Assembly: GCA_019419725.1 (NCBI GenBank)
Contig: DXZL01000075.1
Location: 1-6,784 of the forward strand
Direction of reading: 5' to 3'
Length of the DNA: 6,784 nucleotides
Origin: Veillonella sp.
GTDB lineage: Bacteria; Bacillota; Negativicutes; Veillonellales; Veillonellaceae
The notes beneath the pieces were generated by a model, which ran no database searches, was not told the DNA's origin, and saw only the letters and a program-made list of their open reading frames with translations. Of this stretch, positions 1 through 6,197 are shown one piece after another. Numbering within the stretch: the first letter of the stretch is position 1; every line of letters begins with the position of its first letter. The position numbers and the translations under genes are program-made.

Positions 1-31
1 CAGCAGCTAAAATAAGGCTTGCAATATTCAT
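1..31 (-). CDS. glmU: GlmU, N-terminal fragment (bifunctional UDP-GlcNAc pyrophosphorylase / GlcN-1-P acetyltransferase)
   Basis: Only the first ten codons are present, reading MNIASLILAA before the left edge cuts the gene. The start is ATG at 31-29, with AGGAG at 42-38 placed six bases upstream. A short hydrophobic strand ending in LAA right after the start is how GlmU begins; in that family the next residues form the nucleotide-binding loop LAAGxGTRM, which would lie just outside the window. The call rests mainly on context: in Bacillus and many other Firmicutes purR is followed by glmU (with prs behind it), and this fragment sits just downstream of purR on the same strand. GlmU makes UDP-N-acetylglucosamine for peptidoglycan and lipopolysaccharide. 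Other nucleotidyltransferases, such as sugar-phosphate pyrophosphorylases or MobA-like proteins, start in a similar way, so the identity is likely but not proven. Confidence 0.7.
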   Translation of the reverse strand, partial: MNIASLILAA

Positions 32-122
32 AGTAATCTCCTATCTGTTATCTCTCATATATCTGACTTTTTAATAGTACTTACATCATATTAGCCCATT
101 GTCCAATATGCGATATACAGTC

Positions 123-128
123 ATTATA
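123..128 (-). promoter_or_regulatory. Possible -10 box between purR and glmU
   Basis: A perfect TATAAT reads on the minus strand in the 127-bp gap between purR and glmU. No good -35 hexamer lies 16-18 bases upstream and there is no TGn extension, so it may be chance in AT-rich DNA. I see no purR terminator in this gap, so read-through from purR into glmU is also possible. Confidence 0.25.
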
Positions 129-158
129 TCTAACTATAATGTATCTAATATTAATTGT

Positions 159-977
159 TTATTCTTCATCAAATACTGGTTCTATGTTGATTTTCTTTGT
201 ATTTTCATCAATACCATAGAACGTAAATAGTGATTCATAATCATCGATTAGTTTTGGATTTGGCTCTGCCGTTGCTACTAGAACACCAGTCCCAACAACG
301 ACACCACTCATTTCTAAGACAAGCTCTTTAAGCCCTTTTGCAGTGCCACCAGCTTTCATAAAGTCATCGATAATTAAAACTCTAGCATTTGGAGGAATAG
401 CTCTCTTCGTAAGTGTCATAGTTTGAATACGACCAGAGGATCCTGTTACATAGTTGATACTAATAGCGGATCCTTCTGTTACCTTACTATCACGACGAGC
501 AATGACGAGAGGTTTGTTGAAAGCTCGTGCTACCATGACAGCTAAAGGAATCCCCTTTGTTTCAACGGTCAGAATATAATCAGGGTTGCGGTCCATAAAA
601 CGGGTCATAATGATTTCCCCAAGGCGTGTCATTACATGCCAATCATATAAGATATCAGACATGTAAATAAACCCACCAGGAATGATACGGTCTGGCTCCA
701 TCAAGCGAGTTTGCACATCTCGTAAAATATCATTAGCTTGAGCACCCTTACGATGAGGAATGAAACGCACTCCGCCTGCTACGCCAGCTACGGTTTCTAA
801 TGTACCAAGCTGAAAATGCTCCATAGACTGTCTCACACAGGTTAAGTCTTCACTAACCGTAGACTTTGCCATGCCAAAGAAGTCACAGAAATAATTTAAA
901 GGAATCAATTTTTGCGGTGAATCAACTAACAATTTAGTCATTGCCACCATGCGTTCCACACGCCGTACTTTATCCAT
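159..977 (-). CDS. purR: Purine operon repressor PurR (PRPP-responsive, Bacillus type)
   Basis: A 272-residue DNA-binding regulator that, in Bacillus, represses purine synthesis and transport genes and leaves DNA when PRPP rises. Residues 1-74 form the winged-helix domain (AKSTVSEDL at 37-45 is the recognition-helix region). Residues about 75-272 form a phosphoribosyltransferase-like domain with the PRPP loop VLIIDDFMKAGGT at 200-212 and the conserved KVTEGSAISINYVTGSSGRIQTM stretch at 165-187. Length and motif order match B. subtilis PurR (about 285 residues). I start the gene at ATG 977-975 because AAAGGAAA (989-982) is correctly spaced there and the protein then aligns with known PurR N-termini. 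An in-frame ATG at 1022 would add 15 residues but has no ribosome binding site. The promoter and a PurBox-like pair lie directly upstream, implying autoregulation. glmU follows on the same strand. Confidence 0.95.
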   Translation of the reverse strand: MDKVRRVERMVAMTKLLVDSPQKLIPLNYFCDFFGMAKSTVSEDLTCVRQSMEHFQLGTLETVAGVAGGVRFIPHRKGAQANDILRDVQTRLMEPDRIIPGGFIYMSDILYDWHVMTRLGEIIMTRFMDRNPDYILTVETKGIPLAVMVARAFNKPLVIARRDSKVTEGSAISINYVTGSSGRIQTMTLTKRAIPPNARVLIIDDFMKAGGTAKGLKELVLEMSGVVVGTGVLVATAEPNPKLIDDYESLFTFYGIDENTKKINIEPVFDEE

Positions 978-1062
978 AGAATTTCCTTTACCATTCATCA
1001 TATAACTATTGATTACACTCATGTGACAAATGTCATGAGTTATTTCAAATATATCTGTGTTT

Positions 1063-1071
1063 ATTATACCA
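1063..1071 (-). promoter_or_regulatory. purR promoter, extended -10
   Basis: The minus strand reads TGGTATAAT, a perfect extended -10 element (TATAAT at 1068-1063). There is no good -35 hexamer, which the TGn extension can compensate for. Transcription would start near 1056, giving a leader of about 80 bases before the chosen purR start. The PurBox-like pair begins three bases upstream of this element, over the -35 region. Confidence 0.6.
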
Positions 1072-1073
1072 TA

Positions 1074-1117
1074 ATTTCCGAATATTCGAGGTTATAGAAA
1101 CATTATAATTCGGCAAA
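1074..1117. promoter_or_regulatory. Putative PurR operator: two convergent PurBox-like sites
   Basis: CCGAATATT (1078-1086, plus strand) and CCGAATTAT (1113-1105, minus strand) face each other. Each resembles the PurBox core CCGAACWWT with a C-to-T change. Taking 14-bp boxes centred on CGAA gives 1074-1087 and 1104-1117 with a 16-bp gap. That agrees with the pairs of 14-bp boxes 16-17 bp apart that I recall for B. subtilis PurR. The site lies just upstream of the purR -10, and the gene on its other side ends here rather than starts, so it should serve purR. The sequence match is seen; binding is inferred. Confidence 0.6.
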
Positions 1118-1203
1118 ATAAAAACTCTCTAGTCCTCATATAATACTGTAAGTTTAGACCTTATAGTCTATTACACTATTATATGTACTAGAGAGTTTTT
1201 ATT
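1115..1203 (-). terminator. Terminator of the 3D-protein gene, an 87-nt long hairpin
   Basis: A perfect 17-bp stem joins 1117-1133 and 1187-1203. Inside it, CATATAAT (1137-1144) pairs with ATTATATG (1178-1185), 1145-1151 pairs with 1171-1177 except one mismatch, and TAGAC (1155-1159) pairs with GTCTA (1166-1170) around a 6-nt loop. That makes about 36 pairs with very little unpaired sequence. On the minus strand the stem closes with ACTAGAGAG and runs into TTTTTATTTT, and it starts inside the stop codon of the 3D gene. It is much longer than a usual intrinsic terminator. Confidence 0.75.
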
Positions 1204-1810
1204 ATAAAACGTAAACCTTCACAGTTTGACGACCAAACTGCAATGCTTCAGAACGAGAATCATAAGCTAAGTCAATTCTATGACCTTTGATAGCGCCACC
1301 AACATCATCAGCTACAGCATAACCATAACCTTCAATGTATAATCGCGTACCTAATGGAATTAATTTTGGATCTACAGATACGATGCCCTTCTTTAAGCGA
1401 CTACCTGTAGCCGTATAATTACCATTGCCAGGATCTTGAGCAGAATAAGCACTAGCTTGCATAGTTAAAACGCGAGAGTATTTATTCGGTACACCATTAT
1501 GACTTAATTCTGTACCATGTCCACCATAACGAGTCTCCATCTTTTCTAAAGCATTCATCGTACTAGGACCAACGCGACCATCTACAGCGAGTCCCTTTGA
1601 CTTTTGAAATTTCCGTACAGCTTGTTCCGTATTATGACCGTAAATACCATCTACAGAATCATGTAAAAAACCTTGATGCTTTAACATGGTTTGCACCTTG
1701 CTAACATGGTGCCCCCGTTGTCCCCGATCAATCGTTTTTGCCAATGATACGGAAGATACCATTGTAGTCATACAAACAAGCGTACATGCGATAATTATTT
1801 TCTTAACCAT
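1202..1810 (-). CDS. Secreted peptidoglycan-binding and 3D-domain protein (probable cell-wall lytic enzyme)
   Basis: A 202-residue exported protein. It opens with a signal peptide (MVKKIIIACTLVCMTTMVSS, probable cleavage after SLA near residue 24). A PG_binding_1 domain follows at about 27-90, with the typical GxxGxxVxxVQxxL start and the repeats VDGIYGHNT and VDGRVGPST. A C-terminal 3D domain covers about 113-202. Its conserved aspartates are visible in VSVDPKLIPLGT (D147), ADDVGGAIKG (D168, D169) and RIDL (D180). 3D domains share the double-psi barrel of MltA-type transglycosylases and occur in wall-associated muralytic proteins such as B. subtilis YocH, so a role in peptidoglycan turnover is likely; the exact cleavage is unknown. 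I start at ATG 1810-1808, with GAGG at 1819-1816 five bases before it; an in-frame GTG at 1816 is less well placed. It is probably monocistronic, with a long hairpin terminator overlapping its stop codon. Confidence 0.9.
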   Translation of the reverse strand: MVKKIIIACTLVCMTTMVSSVSLAKTIDRGQRGHHVSKVQTMLKHQGFLHDSVDGIYGHNTEQAVRKFQKSKGLAVDGRVGPSTMNALEKMETRYGGHGTELSHNGVPNKYSRVLTMQASAYSAQDPGNGNYTATGSRLKKGIVSVDPKLIPLGTRLYIEGYGYAVADDVGGAIKGHRIDLAYDSRSEALQFGRQTVKVYVL

Positions 1811-1834
1811 ATACACCTCACCTTACATCAGTAG

Positions 1835-1962
1835 TATACTATACAGTTTTAAATAATCTATAAACCATATTGAGATAGCAATACAAAAAATGCATATATA
1901 ATGCACGTTTTTAACTATATCTCAAATCTAGTACTACATATATATCATAGAAATATAGTATA
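1835..1962. repeat. Nested inverted repeats upstream of the 3D-protein gene
   Basis: TATACTATA (1835-1843) is matched by TATAGTATA (1954-1962), and TTGAGATA (1870-1877) by TATCTCAA (1918-1925). At the centre AAAAATGCAT (1886-1895) pairs with ATGCA-CG-TTTTT (1901-1912) with a 2-nt bulge and a 5-nt loop. The inner unit 1870-1925 is a plausible 56-nt hairpin with 18 pairs. The outer arms are simple AT-rich sequence and could pair by chance. The region separates the antiporter operon terminator from the 3D gene and must contain that gene's promoter, but I cannot single one out; TATACT at 1840-1835 on the minus strand is one weak -10 candidate. Confidence 0.4.
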
Positions 1963-1968
1963 GCAATG

Positions 1969-2043
1969 AAAAATCTCCATTAAAGTCTACCTAATCAAGT
2001 AAAGTTTTTACGTTTTGATTTTATAGACAGTCAATAATGGAGA
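1969..2043 (-). terminator. Terminator of the nhaA operon
   Basis: An imperfect hairpin begins 21 bases after the stop of the downstream nhaA gene. Paired segments on the plus strand are TCTCCATTA (1974-1982) with TAATGGAGA (2035-2043), GTCTA (1985-1989) with TAGAC (2024-2028), AATCAA (1993-1998) with TTGATT (2015-2020), and GTAAA (1999-2003) with TTTAC (2007-2011), loop GTT. On the minus strand it ends in GGAGA followed by TTTTT (1973-1969), as expected of an intrinsic terminator with an unusually long arm. Confidence 0.75.
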
Positions 2044-2064
2044 CTTTACTAATACTATTTAATT

Positions 2065-3237
2065 TTAGCAGTTATGATATACACCTATATGGCATTCCTT
2101 ACGCTTAGCACCAATAATGCGTAAGTAAATATAGCCAATAACGGCAGAAATGATGGAACCTATTAATACGCCACCCTTAGCCATCTCTTGAGCATGACCT
2201 GGATCAAAAGCTAAAACAGAAACAAATATACTCATAGTAAAACCAATACCACATACAATGGAGGTACCATAAATAAATTTCCAGTTAGCTTCTGCTGGCA
2301 TAGGTACAATACCTAACTTGATCATCCCAAACATAGCACCAAAGATACCGATTTGTTTACCTAAAATAAGGCCTAGTGCAACACCTAAAACAACAGGATG
2401 TGTTAAATCTGCTACACCGAATCCAGCAAGACTTACACCGGCATTAAAGAAAGCAAAAATAGGAACAATCACAAAGCTTACCCAGTTAGATAAATAATGT
2501 TCCCAATGTTGCATTGGTCTAACATATTTACGACCAATCTTACCGCGTTCTGGAATTGTCATCGCCAAGATTACACCGGCCATAGTAGCATGTAATCCAG
2601 AACGAAGTATACAATACCATAGAATCAAACCAAGAATGATATAGGATAAAGATCTAACATAACCAGACCGATTACAGTAAATCAATAAACCCGTTACAAC
2701 AACGGCACCAAATAAATAGAAAAGATTCAGATTTGATGCATAGAATATAGCAATAACGATAATAGCAATCAAATCATCAATAACAGCTAAGGCGGTCAAA
2801 AAGACCTTCATAGAGTTAGGAACTCTAGATCCCAATGCAGTTATAACACCTATAGCAAAAGCAATGTCTGTCGCTGTTGGAATAGCCCAACCATGAACAT
2901 ACACTTCACTAGAGCCTGCAATAAGATAATAAATAATAGCAGGTACTAACACACCAAATAATGCAGCAATACCTGGCATAATACGCTTTGCATTCGTATT
3001 AAGCTCGCCACTTACCAATTCACGCTTTACTTCTAACCCAACAAAGAGGAAGAAAATCGCCATTAATGCATCATTTACCCACTCCATAGTTGTTAGTGGA
3101 CCTAGTTTCAAATTAACAAGTGACATATACTGTGTCGCCAATGGAGAGTTTGCTACGATTAATGCAATAAGTGTAGCTCCTAGTAGAACAGCAGTCGCCG
3201 AACCAGGAGAACGTAAAAATACAAATATCCGTTCCAT
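2065..3237 (-). CDS. nhaA: Na+/H+ antiporter NhaA, downstream copy
   Basis: A 390-residue inner-membrane antiporter that uses the proton gradient to expel Na+ (or Li+), giving salt and alkaline-pH tolerance. Length matches E. coli NhaA (388). Family landmarks are intact: WVNDALMAIFFLFVGLEVKR at 53-72, IPTATDIAFAIGV at 119-131, AVIDDLIAIIVIAIFY at 151-166, LHATMAG at 215-221 and CGIGFTMSIF at 329-338. Residues matching E. coli D65, D133, D163/D164 and K300 are D56, D124, D154/D155 and K294, so transport should work. The pH-sensor positions R72, E73, H216, E246 and H247 are also kept. AGGAAGGA (3250-3243) supports ATG 3237-3235. It lies 28 bp behind a second nhaA and probably shares its transcript; a long hairpin terminator follows. 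The C-terminus carries an unusual Cys/His tail (ECHIGVYHNC) that the other copy lacks. Confidence 0.95.
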   Translation of the reverse strand: MERIFVFLRSPGSATAVLLGATLIALIVANSPLATQYMSLVNLKLGPLTTMEWVNDALMAIFFLFVGLEVKRELVSGELNTNAKRIMPGIAALFGVLVPAIIYYLIAGSSEVYVHGWAIPTATDIAFAIGVITALGSRVPNSMKVFLTALAVIDDLIAIIVIAIFYASNLNLFYLFGAVVVTGLLIYCNRSGYVRSLSYIILGLILWYCILRSGLHATMAGVILAMTIPERGKIGRKYVRPMQHWEHYLSNWVSFVIVPIFAFFNAGVSLAGFGVADLTHPVVLGVALGLILGKQIGIFGAMFGMIKLGIVPMPAEANWKFIYGTSIVCGIGFTMSIFVSVLAFDPGHAQEMAKGGVLIGSIISAVIGYIYLRIIGAKRKECHIGVYHNC

Positions 3238-3265
3238 ATGATTCCTTCCTAATATAATACGTTCA

Positions 3266-4420
3266 TTATTTATGCTTAAAAGTTCTTATTTTATATGCCA
3301 AAATTAAAACTATAGCACCTAATAAACCAGAAATAATAGAACCTATAAAGATACCAATTTTAGCCATTTCTTGATTGACACCAGGTGGAAATGCCAATGT
3401 AGCTACAAATAAGCTCATAGTAAAACCAATACCACAAACGATGGCAGTACCATAAACCTCTGGCCATGTTGTATTAGTAGGCATCTTGATAATCTTAGAT
3501 TTAACTAAAACGAAAACTGCAGAGAAAATACCAAACTGTTTACCTAAAATAAGGCCTAATGAAACGCCTAGTACAACAGGATGGAATAAATGATCTACAG
3601 AAACATCAGCAAAGGATACCCCTGCATTTAAGAAACTAAATAAAGGAATAATTAAAAAATTAACCCAATGCTTCAGTTTATCTGCCCATTTATGCATAGG
3701 ATATACTGTTTCACCATCAAGTTTACCTGTTGCAGGAATCGTCATAGCTAAGACAACCCCAGCAATAGTTGCATGAACGCCAGACTTTAATACAAAATAC
3801 CAAAGAACTGCACCCAATACACCATATAATACAGGTCTCACATACCCCTGTTTATTAGTATACCACAATGCGCCTGTTACGATAGCGGCACCAATCAAAT
3901 ACGGGAAATCTACGCCGGCACCGTAGAAGATAGCTATAACGATAATAGCAATTAAATCATCAATAACAGCTAAGGCAGAAAGAAAAGCTTTCATAGCTTG
4001 AGATACACGTTTACCAAGCATCATAATAACACCTATGGCAAATGCAATATCTGTAGCTGTTGGAATCCCCCATCCATGGGTATACTCAGGGACAGAACCA
4101 GCAATTAAGAAATATACTAAAGCAGGTGTAACAACACCTGCAAAAGCAGCTAAGAGTGGTAATACTCTTTTTGAATTTGTATTCAATTCGCCAGAAATCA
4201 TTTCTGATTTAATCTCTAGCCCTACATATAGGAAAAAGAGTGCCATTAACCCATCATTAACCCATTCCAGTATATCCATAGGTCCCCAATACACATGCAT
4301 TAAGGCGAAATACTGTTCTGCTAGAGGAGAATTTGCTGTAATAACACCAAGAATAGCGGCAAGTAAGAGCATAATACCGCCAGATGATTCAGACTGAATA
4401 AATGCTTTTATATAATTCAT
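3266..4420 (-). CDS. nhaA: Na+/H+ antiporter NhaA, upstream copy
   Basis: A 384-residue paralogue of the adjacent NhaA, and first gene of the two-gene operon. Starting at ATG 4420-4418 gives it the same numbering as its neighbour for every key residue: D56, D124, D154/D155 and K294 are present, as is H216 in VHATIAG. That agreement is the main reason for choosing this start over a GTG at 4432, since the ribosome binding site is weak for either (GTGGT before the ATG). Conserved blocks are WVNDGLMALFFLYVGLEIKS, IPTATDIAFAIGV, ALAVIDDLIAIIVIAIFY and CGIGFTMSLF. It differs from its neighbour at positions matching E. coli pH-sensor residues: S72 for R81, A246 for E252, D247 for H253. Ion transport is therefore expected, but its pH response may differ. 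The copies look like an old tandem duplication, with stretches of near-identical DNA over the TM4/TM5 regions. Confidence 0.94.
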   Translation of the reverse strand: MNYIKAFIQSESSGGIMLLLAAILGVITANSPLAEQYFALMHVYWGPMDILEWVNDGLMALFFLYVGLEIKSEMISGELNTNSKRVLPLLAAFAGVVTPALVYFLIAGSVPEYTHGWGIPTATDIAFAIGVIMMLGKRVSQAMKAFLSALAVIDDLIAIIVIAIFYGAGVDFPYLIGAAIVTGALWYTNKQGYVRPVLYGVLGAVLWYFVLKSGVHATIAGVVLAMTIPATGKLDGETVYPMHKWADKLKHWVNFLIIPLFSFLNAGVSFADVSVDHLFHPVVLGVSLGLILGKQFGIFSAVFVLVKSKIIKMPTNTTWPEVYGTAIVCGIGFTMSLFVATLAFPPGVNQEMAKIGIFIGSIISGLLGAIVLILAYKIRTFKHK

Positions 4421-4491
4421 AGTAACTACCACTTTCTCAATTATAAATATAAATACAGAATTTTATACATAAAAACTATTTATTTAAATTT

Positions 4492-4521
4492 ATTATATCA
4501 TTTCACTTCGAAAATAATCAA
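4492..4521 (-). promoter_or_regulatory. Promoter of the nhaA operon
   Basis: The minus strand reads TTGATT (4521-4516), an 18-base spacer, then TATAAT (4497-4492), preceded by TGA to make an extended -10. Transcription would begin near 4485, giving an AT-rich leader of about 65 bases before the upstream nhaA. I see no structured sodium- or pH-sensing RNA in that leader. Confidence 0.65.
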
Positions 4522-4612
4522 TAAACTAATGATGAACCATGCGGATTAAGTCTAGAGTAATCAAACATTTGCGACATACTTATACTTATGGAGCAAGCTA
4601 ATAAAATACTGA

Positions 4613-5938
4613 TTAATAATTATTCTCTCTGATCAGAGAAATTAAGAATCCAATAAGTGGAATGGTTAAACAAATGGCAGCTATACTATTTGTGATTGGA
4701 TTAGACCAAAGAGGCACAATAAAACCTAGGAGAACTAAAATACTATAAAGGATAGGTTTACGCCAAACATGTTGTATCTCAACGGGTGCTCTAGATTCCA
4801 TAGCACGAGATTTAACAAATTTCTTTATAATAGTCATCATAATGCCTGTTATAATACCTATAATAAGAACTATATCCCAGATGGCCCATAATATTTTAAG
4901 CACCATTGTATTATGATTATGAATATGGAGATTAATCATTGTAGTCATACCAGTAAAATACCATGGTATTGTTTTTGTAGAATACATATCCTTAGCAGAA
5001 TCAGCATGTAAATTAGCATAGACAGGCTGTCCCAAAAACATAGCAGGATCATCATCATTTTCAGCACCTAAATAAAATGCATAGTGATGGTCATTAAATT
5101 TGGATGGATAATCAATAGATATAAGCTGACGATCTGGATAAGCTTTCATAATGCGAGAAATAGCTTCGGATGGTTGTAAAATTTCGGATTGATCCGATGA
5201 AAGCTCTTGCTTTGCAGTATGTAGTACATCTGCATTATAGCTGTCATTGGCAATAAAAAATCCACCTATCCATACACCTGTAATACATAAGATAAATCCC
5301 CATACAGTAGCAACCATTGCAAACTCTCGATGCAATGAACTTAATTTCATATGATTTGACAATACTGCAGATTTTGCAAAACTTTTACGAAATGGACCAT
5401 ATAAGAAAATACCAGAAATAATCGATAAAGCACATAAAAAAGATAAAATTGTTACAATATAAATCCCAGTTTTTCCGAGATCTAATCGCGTATGTAGTTG
5501 ATGAAGAGTATGTAATATACTGCGCACCCAAGGATGAGCAGATGTTTCATGATGCGTAGTAATGAGAGCTTTCGTATTAGGATTATATAATGCATAGTCA
5601 CCACCCATTCCCATACGTGCTGGAGGAGCTATGGTAGCAGCTGAATCAATAATACGATAACGTAAAATATGTCCAGCCCCCATAGCAGGAGAAATATTTA
5701 AAATATCCTTAGATGGATAGGTTTGCTTAACTAATGAAGCTCCTTCATCAGCATAATTAAAAATTGACATTTCTTGTTGACTCATAGCCATAGATGATGA
5801 AGTATTGTGTGTTCCTCCTTGAGCCCATGCATTTAACTCAGTCCTAAACATAAGGATAAGCCCAGTAATACAAAACATTAAGAAAAACACTACAGATATT
5901 ATAGATAACCATTTATGGATTTTATAAATCTTTGACAT
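4613..5938 (-). CDS. PepSY-associated transmembrane protein (possible iron-uptake or membrane reductase component)
   Basis: A 441-residue membrane protein. KIHKWLSIISVVFFLMFCITGLIL (6-29) is the first membrane helix and carries the family's opening HKW-type histidine. About 32-155 is extracytoplasmic, Met- and His-rich (SSSMAMSQQEM, ARMGMGG), ending in LHTLHQLHTRLDLGKTG. Further helices lie at about 157-180, 205-229, 348-371, 394-411 and 414-435, with a second outer domain at about 230-345. The histidine-bearing joints (LHTLHQLH, SLHREFAMV, INLHIHNH) before helices are typical of the PepSY_TM (PF03929) family. Its members include PiuB- and FoxB-like proteins linked to iron-siderophore uptake or reduction; paired histidines as haem ligands are plausible but inferred. 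AAAAGGAGG (5954-5946), seven bases upstream, fixes the start. No TonB receptor, Fur box or iron gene is visible nearby, so the role here is open. It is co-directional with the nhaA pair 192 bp further on, which has its own promoter. Confidence 0.8.
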   Translation of the reverse strand: MSKIYKIHKWLSIISVVFFLMFCITGLILMFRTELNAWAQGGTHNTSSSMAMSQQEMSIFNYADEGASLVKQTYPSKDILNISPAMGAGHILRYRIIDSAATIAPPARMGMGGDYALYNPNTKALITTHHETSAHPWVRSILHTLHQLHTRLDLGKTGIYIVTILSFLCALSIISGIFLYGPFRKSFAKSAVLSNHMKLSSLHREFAMVATVWGFILCITGVWIGGFFIANDSYNADVLHTAKQELSSDQSEILQPSEAISRIMKAYPDRQLISIDYPSKFNDHHYAFYLGAENDDDPAMFLGQPVYANLHADSAKDMYSTKTIPWYFTGMTTMINLHIHNHNTMVLKILWAIWDIVLIIGIITGIMMTIIKKFVKSRAMESRAPVEIQHVWRKPILYSILVLLGFIVPLWSNPITNSIAAICLTIPLIGFLISLIRENNY

Positions 5939-5975
5939 ACATATGCCTCCTTTTCTATTACTTTATACCTCTAAT

Positions 5976-5984
5976 GTTATAACA
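5976..5984 (-). promoter_or_regulatory. Possible promoter of the PepSY membrane-protein gene
   Basis: The minus strand reads TGTTATAAC, an extended -10 with one mismatch (TATAAC at 5981-5976). No convincing -35 is present. Transcription would start near 5969, about 30 bases before the gene. TATACCT (5964-5970) and AGGTATA (6006-6012) form an inverted repeat around it. Confidence 0.35.
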
Positions 5985-6032
5985 ATACAATACAACTACC
6001 ACTATAGGTATATTCATGACGACTAACTTTAC

Positions 6033-6062
6033 TTGAATGTATAGATACATATATGATACAAT
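6033..6062 (+). promoter_or_regulatory. Promoter of tRNA-Gly
   Basis: TTGAAT (6033-6038), an 18-base spacer and TACAAT (6057-6062) preceded by TGA form a good sigma-70-type promoter. The start would fall near 6069, only a few bases before the mature tRNA 5' end. Confidence 0.7.
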
Positions 6063-6073
6063 ATGTACATCCT

Positions 6074-6147
6074 GCGGGCGTAGTTCATCGGTAGAATGCG
6101 AGCTTCCCAAGCTTGAGAGGAGGGTTCGATTCCCTTCGCCCGCTCCA
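6074..6147 (+). tRNA. tRNA-Gly, anticodon CCC
   Basis: A complete 74-nt cloverleaf. The acceptor stem pairs GCGGGCG (6074-6080) with CGCCCGC. The D arm is GTTC...GAAT. The anticodon stem CGAGC/GCTTG holds the loop TTCCCAA, giving anticodon CCC at 6106-6108, which reads codon GGG. The variable loop is AGAG, and the T arm GAGGG/CCCTT closes the loop TTCGATT. The discriminator base is U, as usual for bacterial tRNA-Gly, and CCA (6145-6147) is encoded. It has its own promoter and terminator. Confidence 0.97.
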
Positions 6148-6158
6148 TGTATAAAAAA

Positions 6159-6189
6159 CCATGATGTGATATACATCATGGCCTTTTTT
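6159..6189 (+). terminator. Terminator after tRNA-Gly
   Basis: CCATGATGT (6159-6167) pairs perfectly with ACATCATGG (6173-6181) around a 5-nt loop and is followed by CC and six Ts (6184-6189). A run of six As precedes the stem, so it could also act on the minus strand. Confidence 0.85.
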
Positions 6190-6197
6190 ATATATAA

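Noticed and set aside
87..110. CATATT/AATATG hairpin between purR and glmU as a terminator
   Set aside because: Weak 6-bp AT-rich stem with a 12-nt loop and no T-run.
1024..1035. TGACA-AA-TGTCA inverted repeat in the purR leader
   Set aside because: Only 5-bp arms with a 2-bp centre and no match to an operator I know; may be chance.
4035..4397. Plus-strand open frame of 120 codons inside the upstream nhaA
   Set aside because: It is antisense to a strongly conserved membrane protein, lacks a ribosome binding site and has no recognisable domain.
2065..4420. The two nhaA genes as a recent duplication or assembly artefact
   Set aside because: The proteins differ at many positions, including both termini, so they are established paralogues; only conserved helices show near-identical DNA.
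4421..4485. A sodium- or pH-sensing riboswitch in the nhaA leader
   Set aside because: The leader is about 65 bases, very AT-rich and shows no stable stem.
5958..6179. Minus-strand reading frame of 73 codons over the tRNA-Gly gene
   Set aside because: It is the antisense of a clear tRNA and its terminator; its GAGEGNRTLL-type peptide is a well-known artefact of translating tRNA genes, and it has no ribosome binding site.
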